From Corynebacterium accolens (GTDB lineage Bacteria; Actinomycetota; Actinomycetes; Mycobacteriales; Mycobacteriaceae), in assembly GCF_030515985.1 (NCBI RefSeq), contig NZ_CP100376.1:986821-992187 (forward strand): a stretch of 5,367 bases of DNA. The letters are read 5' to 3'. This document shows, one piece after another, positions 1-5,367 of this stretch. Every line of letters begins with the position of its first letter. Position 1 is the stretch's first letter. The notes below the pieces were generated by a model. The model saw only the letters and a program-made list of their open reading frames with translations, did not search any database and was not told the DNA's origin. The position numbers and the translations under genes are program-made.

Positions 1-49
1 TTTTTATAGTGATCCAAGATCACGTCTTGGTACATCGAATCTAGATTCA

Positions 50-50
<1 letters not shown>
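1..50 (-). CDS. sufU: SufU, zinc-dependent sulfur-transfer protein (first 16 codons only)
   Basis: The ATG at 50-48 opens a frame that runs off the left edge after MNLDSMYQDVILDHYK. This matches the characteristic N-terminus of SufU/IscU-like proteins (MYQDVILDHYKNP in many Gram-positive members). SufU accepts persulfide sulfur from SufS through a zinc-bound cysteine and passes it to SufBCD. The start overlaps the sufS stop by one base (TAATG), and a GGAG ribosome site sits 7 nt upstream inside sufS, so the two are probably coupled and made in similar amounts. The zinc ligands lie beyond the window and cannot be checked. Recognition rests on 16 residues plus operon position, but both agree well. 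Confidence 0.88.
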
Positions 51-2099
<2,049 letters not shown>

Positions 2100-2109
2100 A
2101 GTGTGTGGG

Positions 2110-2118
2110 TTTCCTTCT
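2110..2118 (-). promoter_or_regulatory. Ribosome binding site of sufC (decides the start)
   Basis: AGAAGGAAA on the minus strand, in the 28-nt sufD-sufC gap, lies about 10-12 nt before the ATG at 2099. It supports that ATG over the longer frame that begins inside sufD. Confidence 0.7.
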
Positions 2119-2127
2119 GTAAGTGCG

Positions 2128-3282
2128 TTAAGCGGAGATCTTTTCCAGTTCTTCGGAAATGCGGTTTTCCAGTTCCTCGGACAGGGATTGCACCGGGATG
2201 CGGTGGATGACCTCATTGAAGAAGCCACGAATGATGAGGCGACGAGCCTCTGCCTCCGGAATGCCGCGCGACATCAGGTAGAACAGCTCAATATCGTCAA
2301 AGCGTCCAACCGTTGCGGCGTGGCCGGCGCCGGTGATTTCACCGGTCTCAATCTCCAGGTTCGGGATAGCGTCAGCGCGCGCACCGTCCGTAAGGATGAG
2401 GTTATTATTCGTCTCATAGGTATCGGTGCCCTGTGCGTTGGAGCGGATAAGCACGTCTCCTACCCAGCAGGTACGAGCCTCGTTTTTCTTCTCACCCTGC
2501 AATGCGCCTTTGTACAGGACATTGGAGCGGCAATTCGGAACCGAGTGATCCACGAGCATGCGGTTTTCGAAGTACTGACCAGAATCGGCGAAGTACACGC
2601 CCAGCAACTCAGCGTCGCCGCCGGGAGCGGTGAAGTTCACGCGCGGGACAATGCGCACGACCTCGCCGCCGAAGATGGCGCAGTTATGGCGCAGCACGGC
2701 ATCGCGCCCCACCTGTGCTACCTGGTTAGACAAGTGGACAGCATCGTTTTCCCAGTCGACGTCCACGATGACGGTCAGGTGTGCGCCATCGCCAAGGATG
2801 AACTCCACGTTATCCGCGTGGGTGCCGGAACCAACGTACTTCAGCACAACGGTGGCTTCTGCATGGTGACCGACCTCGATGGAGGTGGCACCGAAAGAGG
2901 TCACGTCCTCGCCCTTGCCCGTATAGGTAATGGTGATGGGATCTTCCACCTGCACCTCAGGGTCAATGGCTACCACTTGACCCTCGGGCATGGAGGTCCA
3001 TGCCTGGGCGGCCACGCGGTCAGAAGGCTTGCCCACGCGGCCAAGACGCTCATCGTCACGGTCTACAGTCTCCGCAGAAACGCCTGGGTGCTCGCTTACC
3101 TTGACGTCCTGGGCAACCGCTTGAGCAAACTCCCCGTTGTGCAGGCCCCGCAGCTTGCGCAGGGAAACAAAGCGCCAGACCTCATCGCGGCCGTGCGGTA
3201 CCGGGAAATCCTCCACGTTGGTAGAGGTAAAGACGTCACCCTTGGTGATCTTATCCGGATTGAATTCGTTCGAAGCGACCAT
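2128..3282 (-). CDS. sufD: SufD, Fe-S cluster assembly complex subunit
   Basis: SufD is the paralogue and partner of SufB; the two form a heterodimer bound by two SufC ATPases, and the cluster is thought to form at the SufB-SufD interface. I choose the ATG at 3282-3280, giving 384 residues beginning MVASNEFNPDKITKGDVF. The longer open frame (to 3384) would overlap sufB by 98 nt, and its extra 34 residues are low-complexity shadow sequence. The chosen start is 4 nt after the sufB stop (TAAAGAAATG) and has only a weak ribosome site, so translation probably depends on ribosomes finishing sufB. The N-terminal NVEDFPVPHGRDEVWRF motif (residues 22-38) is typical of actinobacterial SufD. His321 in [21 protein letters not shown] matches E. 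coli SufD His360, needed for cluster assembly; the position two residues before it, a Cys in E. coli as I recall, is Ala319 here. The C-terminal helices pair with SufC. Confidence 0.96.
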   Translation of the reverse strand: MVASNEFNPDKITKGDVFTSTNVEDFPVPHGRDEVWRFVSLRKLRGLHNGEFAQAVAQDVKVSEHPGVSAETVDRDDERLGRVGKPSDRVAAQAWTSMPEGQVVAIDPEVQVEDPITITYTGKGEDVTSFGATSIEVGHHAEATVVLKYVGSGTHADNVEFILGDGAHLTVIVDVDWENDAVHLSNQVAQVGRDAVLRHNCAIFGGEVVRIVPRVNFTAPGGDAELLGVYFADSGQYFENRMLVDHSVPNCRSNVLYKGALQGEKKNEARTCWVGDVLIRSNAQGTDTYETNNNLILTDGARADAIPNLEIETGEITGAGHAATVGRFDDIELFYLMSRGIPEAEARRLIIRGFFNEVIHRIPVQSLSEELENRISEELEKISA

Positions 3283-3286
3283 TTCT

Positions 3287-4726
3287 TTAGCCGACCGATC
3301 CTTCCATTTGCAGTTCGATGAGGCGGTTGAGCTCGAGGGCGTACTCCATCGGCAGCTCCTTAGCAATCGGCTCAACGAAGCCACGCACGATCATTGCCAT
3401 TGCTTCTTCTTCCGCAATGCCGCGGGACATGAGGTAGAACAGCTGCTCTTCAGAAACCTGTGAAACGGTTGCCTCGTGGCCCAACGTGACGTACTCGTTG
3501 CGGATGTCGTTATACGGGTATGTGTCCGAACGCGAGATATTGTCCACGAGCAAGGCATCGCATTCCACGTTGGACGTGGAGTGGTGCGCATTCTGGTTGA
3601 CCTGCACCAAGCCGCGGTAAGCAGCGCGGCCGCCGGCGCGGGCAACGGACTTGGAGACGATATTGGAGGAGGTGTAGGGCGCCATGTGCGTCATCTTCGC
3701 ACCGGTGTCCTGGAACTGTCCCTCGCCAGCGAAGGCGACGGAAAGTACCTCGCCCTTAGCGTGCGGTCCGGTCATCCACACGGCCGGGTACTTCATGGTG
3801 ACCTTGGAGCCGATGTTGCCATCGACCCATTCCATGGTGCCGCCTTCTTCCACCTTGGTACGCTTGGTCACCAGGTTGTAGACGTTGCTGGACCAGTTCT
3901 GAATCGTCGTATAGCGGCAGCGGCCGCCCTTCTTCACGATGATCTCAACTACCGCGGAGTGCAGGGAGTCAGACTTGTAGATGGGCGCAGTGCAGCCTTC
4001 CACGTAGTGAACGTAGGCATCCTCATCCACGATGATGAGGGTGCGCTCGAACTGGCCCATGTTCTCGGTATTAATACGGAAGTAGGCCTGCAGCGGGATA
4101 TCAACGTGCACGCCTTTCGGCACGTAAATGAAGGAGCCACCGGACCACACTGCGGAGTTGAGCGCGGAGAACTTATTGTCACCGGCAGGAATAACGGTGC
4201 CGAAGTGTTCCTTAAAAAGCTCCGGGTAATCGCGCAGCGCGGTATCAGTATCGACGAAGATAACGCCCTGGCTTTCCAGGTCCTCGCGAATCTGGTGGTA
4301 GACAACCTCAGACTCGTACTGTGCGGCCACGCCGGCAACCAAGCGCTGCTTTTCCGCCTCAGGGATGCCCAGCTTATCGTAGGTGGCCTTAATATCATCC
4401 GGGAGGTCGTCCCAGGTCTGCGCCTGCTCTTCGGTGGACTTGACGTAGTACTTGATCTGGTCAAAGTCGATGCCGGAGAGATCTGCGCCCCAAGAGGGAA
4501 TAGGCTTCTTATCAAAGATATTCAGAGCCTTGAGACGCTGGTTCAGCATCCACTCGGGCTCGCCCTTCTTTGCGGAAATATCGCGGACAACGTCCTCGTT
4601 CAGGCCACGGGCGGCAGAAGCGCCGGCCGAGTCCGAGTCGTGCCAGCCGTACTCATACGCACCAATGGAATCGATGATCTCATCATCGGTCATCTTATTG
4701 TCAGGTGCCGATTGTGCTTGGGTCAT
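3287..4726 (-). CDS. sufB: SufB, Fe-S cluster assembly scaffold protein
   Basis: SufB is the cytosolic scaffold subunit of the SufBCD complex; it receives persulfide sulfur and hosts the nascent Fe-S cluster. The 479-residue product is close to the usual length (about 470-495) and shows the full right-handed beta-helix core. By motif comparison with E. coli SufB, Cys389 (VECDALL) matches the essential Cys405, and His417 and Glu418 (LGHEATVS) match His433 and Glu434; the 29-residue Cys-Glu spacing is identical. Cys245 (YVEGCTAP) matches E. coli Cys254, proposed as a sulfur entry point. The C-terminal helical part ([19 protein letters not shown]) is typical of the SufB/SufD family. The ATG start is well supported: an AAAGGAG ribosome site lies 6 nt upstream and the start overlaps the sufR stop by 4 nt. 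No intein interrupts the gene, unlike many mycobacterial sufB genes. It ends in TAA, 4 nt before sufD. Confidence 0.98.
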   Translation of the reverse strand: MTQAQSAPDNKMTDDEIIDSIGAYEYGWHDSDSAGASAARGLNEDVVRDISAKKGEPEWMLNQRLKALNIFDKKPIPSWGADLSGIDFDQIKYYVKSTEEQAQTWDDLPDDIKATYDKLGIPEAEKQRLVAGVAAQYESEVVYHQIREDLESQGVIFVDTDTALRDYPELFKEHFGTVIPAGDNKFSALNSAVWSGGSFIYVPKGVHVDIPLQAYFRINTENMGQFERTLIIVDEDAYVHYVEGCTAPIYKSDSLHSAVVEIIVKKGGRCRYTTIQNWSSNVYNLVTKRTKVEEGGTMEWVDGNIGSKVTMKYPAVWMTGPHAKGEVLSVAFAGEGQFQDTGAKMTHMAPYTSSNIVSKSVARAGGRAAYRGLVQVNQNAHHSTSNVECDALLVDNISRSDTYPYNDIRNEYVTLGHEATVSQVSEEQLFYLMSRGIAEEEAMAMIVRGFVEPIAKELPMEYALELNRLIELQMEGSVG

Positions 4727-5367
4727 GACTCGCTCCTTTCAGTATTAGTTTTGACAGGTGTCAAGGGGATATTCGTGGTACAAATTCCGTGGCCATCTGC
4801 GATAGACGCCAAAGGTTGTACGTGTTTGCCTAAGAGGGCGGAAAAGACTTCCTGCTCTGCCTCGCACAGTTCGGGATGCTCCGCCGCCACATGGGCAACC
4901 GGGCAGTGGTGTTGACAGATTTGCACTCCCTGGCCAGCGCGGTCCACGGTTGCGGCGTACCCGTGCTTATCCAGGGTTTCAGCCAGTTTGCGCGCTACTT
5001 CCTCGACCGATTCTTCCGCGTCCACGAAGGGACGCACATCGGCGATGATGCGCTCAAACCGAGCCTTAGCGAAGTTCTTTACAGCCTCTGAACCGCCCGC
5101 AGAGCGCAGCGCGGTCAACGCTTCAGAAGCTAATTCATCATAGGCGTGGCCAAATTGCGCACGCCCACGATCCGTCAGGCGGAAGTGCTTTGCCGGTCGC
5201 CCACGACCCGCTCCGGAGTGCATCCGCGAACGAGAAACTGGACGGCGCTCGACAACTTCCGTTAGTTCTTCTTCCACCAGAATGTCTAAATGCCGGCGGA
5301 TCCCGGCGGTCGAAAGACCAAGGCGCTCACCCAGGTAAGAGGCGGTTACAGGGCCATCTTTAAGCAA
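4723..5367 (-). CDS. sufR: SufR, Fe-S cluster-sensing transcriptional regulator (5' end missing)
   Basis: SufR is a DNA-binding regulator that represses suf operons when it carries an Fe-S cluster. The reading frame runs off the right edge, so the true start and some N-terminal residues are missing; 214 codons are visible. Residues about 5-35 form a helix-turn-helix ([18 protein letters not shown]), and about 36-69 form a wing ending in a basic stretch ([16 protein letters not shown]), as in the ArsR/MarR-like SufR family. Four C-terminal cysteines, Cys151, Cys155, Cys168 and Cys196 (spacing C-x3-C-x12-C-x27-C), lie in the conserved [18 protein letters not shown] block and its follow-on HGIC, and probably ligate the cluster. 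The stop TGA overlaps the sufB start (ATGA), so the two genes are co-transcribed and probably translationally coupled, which fits autoregulation of the whole operon. No cluster-type or operator sequence can be proven from this window. Confidence 0.93.
   Translation of the reverse strand: MLKDGPVTASYLGERLGLSTAGIRRHLDILVEEELTEVVERRPVSRSRMHSGAGRGRPAKHFRLTDRGRAQFGHAYDELASEALTALRSAGGSEAVKNFAKARFERIIADVRPFVDAEESVEEVARKLAETLDKHGYAATVDRAGQGVQICQHHCPVAHVAAEHPELCEAEQEVFSALLGKHVQPLASIADGHGICTTNIPLTPVKTNTERSES
4733..4739 (-). promoter_or_regulatory. Ribosome binding site of sufB
   Basis: AAAGGAG on the minus strand, 6 nt before the sufB ATG, lies inside the last codons of sufR. It is the strongest ribosome site seen in the window and allows both re-initiation after sufR and fresh initiation. 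Confidence 0.85.
4751..4764. repeat. 14-bp palindrome TTGACAGGTGTCAA at the 3' end of sufR
   Basis: Perfect 6-bp arms (TTGACA/TGTCAA) flank two bases. It sits in the last coding part of sufR, with its sufB-proximal edge 24 nt before the sufB start codon. In the transcript it could form a 5-bp stem with a four-base loop (UUGAC-ACCU-GUCAA). It may be a protein-binding site, a weak RNA hairpin before the sufB ribosome site, or chance; the sequence does not decide. Confidence 0.4.

Noticed and set aside
9..23. Inverted repeat GTGATC-CAA-GATCAC near the left edge
   Set aside because: It falls in the sufU codons for Val-Ile-Leu-Asp-His, a conserved protein motif, so the symmetry is explained by coding; no T-run makes it a terminator for any gene here.
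4751..4790. Possible promoter from the TTGACA hexamer on either strand
   Set aside because: No convincing -10 hexamer lies 16-19 nt downstream on either strand; the minus-strand TAATAC is only 11 nt away and the plus-strand TACAAA about 22 nt away.
3476..4915. A 479-codon open frame on the plus strand, antisense to sufB and the sufR end
   Set aside because: It mirrors the strongly supported SufB gene, shows no recognisable domain, has no clear ribosome site, and crosses the sufR-sufB junction. Long antisense frames are common opposite GC-rich genes with biased third positions.

Overview
The window is a compact, unidirectional stretch of an actinobacterial SUF iron-sulfur cluster assembly operon, entirely on the minus strand. 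In transcription order (right to left) it reads sufR (partial at the right edge), sufB, sufD, sufC, sufS, and the first 16 codons of sufU (cut by the left edge). The order R-B-D-C-S-U, the ArsR/MarR-like Fe-S repressor at the head of the operon, the Gram-positive form of SufS, the moderately high GC content and the closeness of all proteins to corynebacterial sequences as I remember them suggest Corynebacterium or a near relative. I cannot name the species from sequence alone.

Region by region: 4723-5367 encodes most of SufR, a winged-helix regulator with four C-terminal cysteines suited to holding an Fe-S cluster. Its stop codon overlaps the sufB start (ATGA, 4723-4726). SufB occupies 3287-4726 and is a full-length scaffold without an intein. 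After 4 nt sufD follows (2128-3282), then a 28-nt gap and sufC (1341-2099), a 46-nt gap and sufS (50-1294), and finally sufU, whose ATG overlaps the sufS stop by one base (TAATG, 48-52). No intergenic space exceeds 46 nt, so there is no room for a conventional promoter or terminator between genes. The operon promoter and operator most likely lie upstream of sufR, beyond position 5367.

How the parts work together: SufS is a PLP cysteine desulfurase that takes sulfur from cysteine as a persulfide. SufU is the zinc-dependent acceptor that relays it. The SufB-SufC-SufD complex, driven by ATP hydrolysis in SufC, builds the cluster on SufB. SufR is expected to sense cluster supply and repress the operon when it is adequate. 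Every catalytic residue I looked for is present, so all complete genes look functional.

I found no mobile element, CRISPR array, RNA gene or foreign insertion, and no sign of an undescribed system. The points worth a second look are small: a 14-bp palindrome at the end of sufR, a short hairpin between sufC and sufS, start sites that differ from the longest reading frames, and the hidden sufU start at the window edge.
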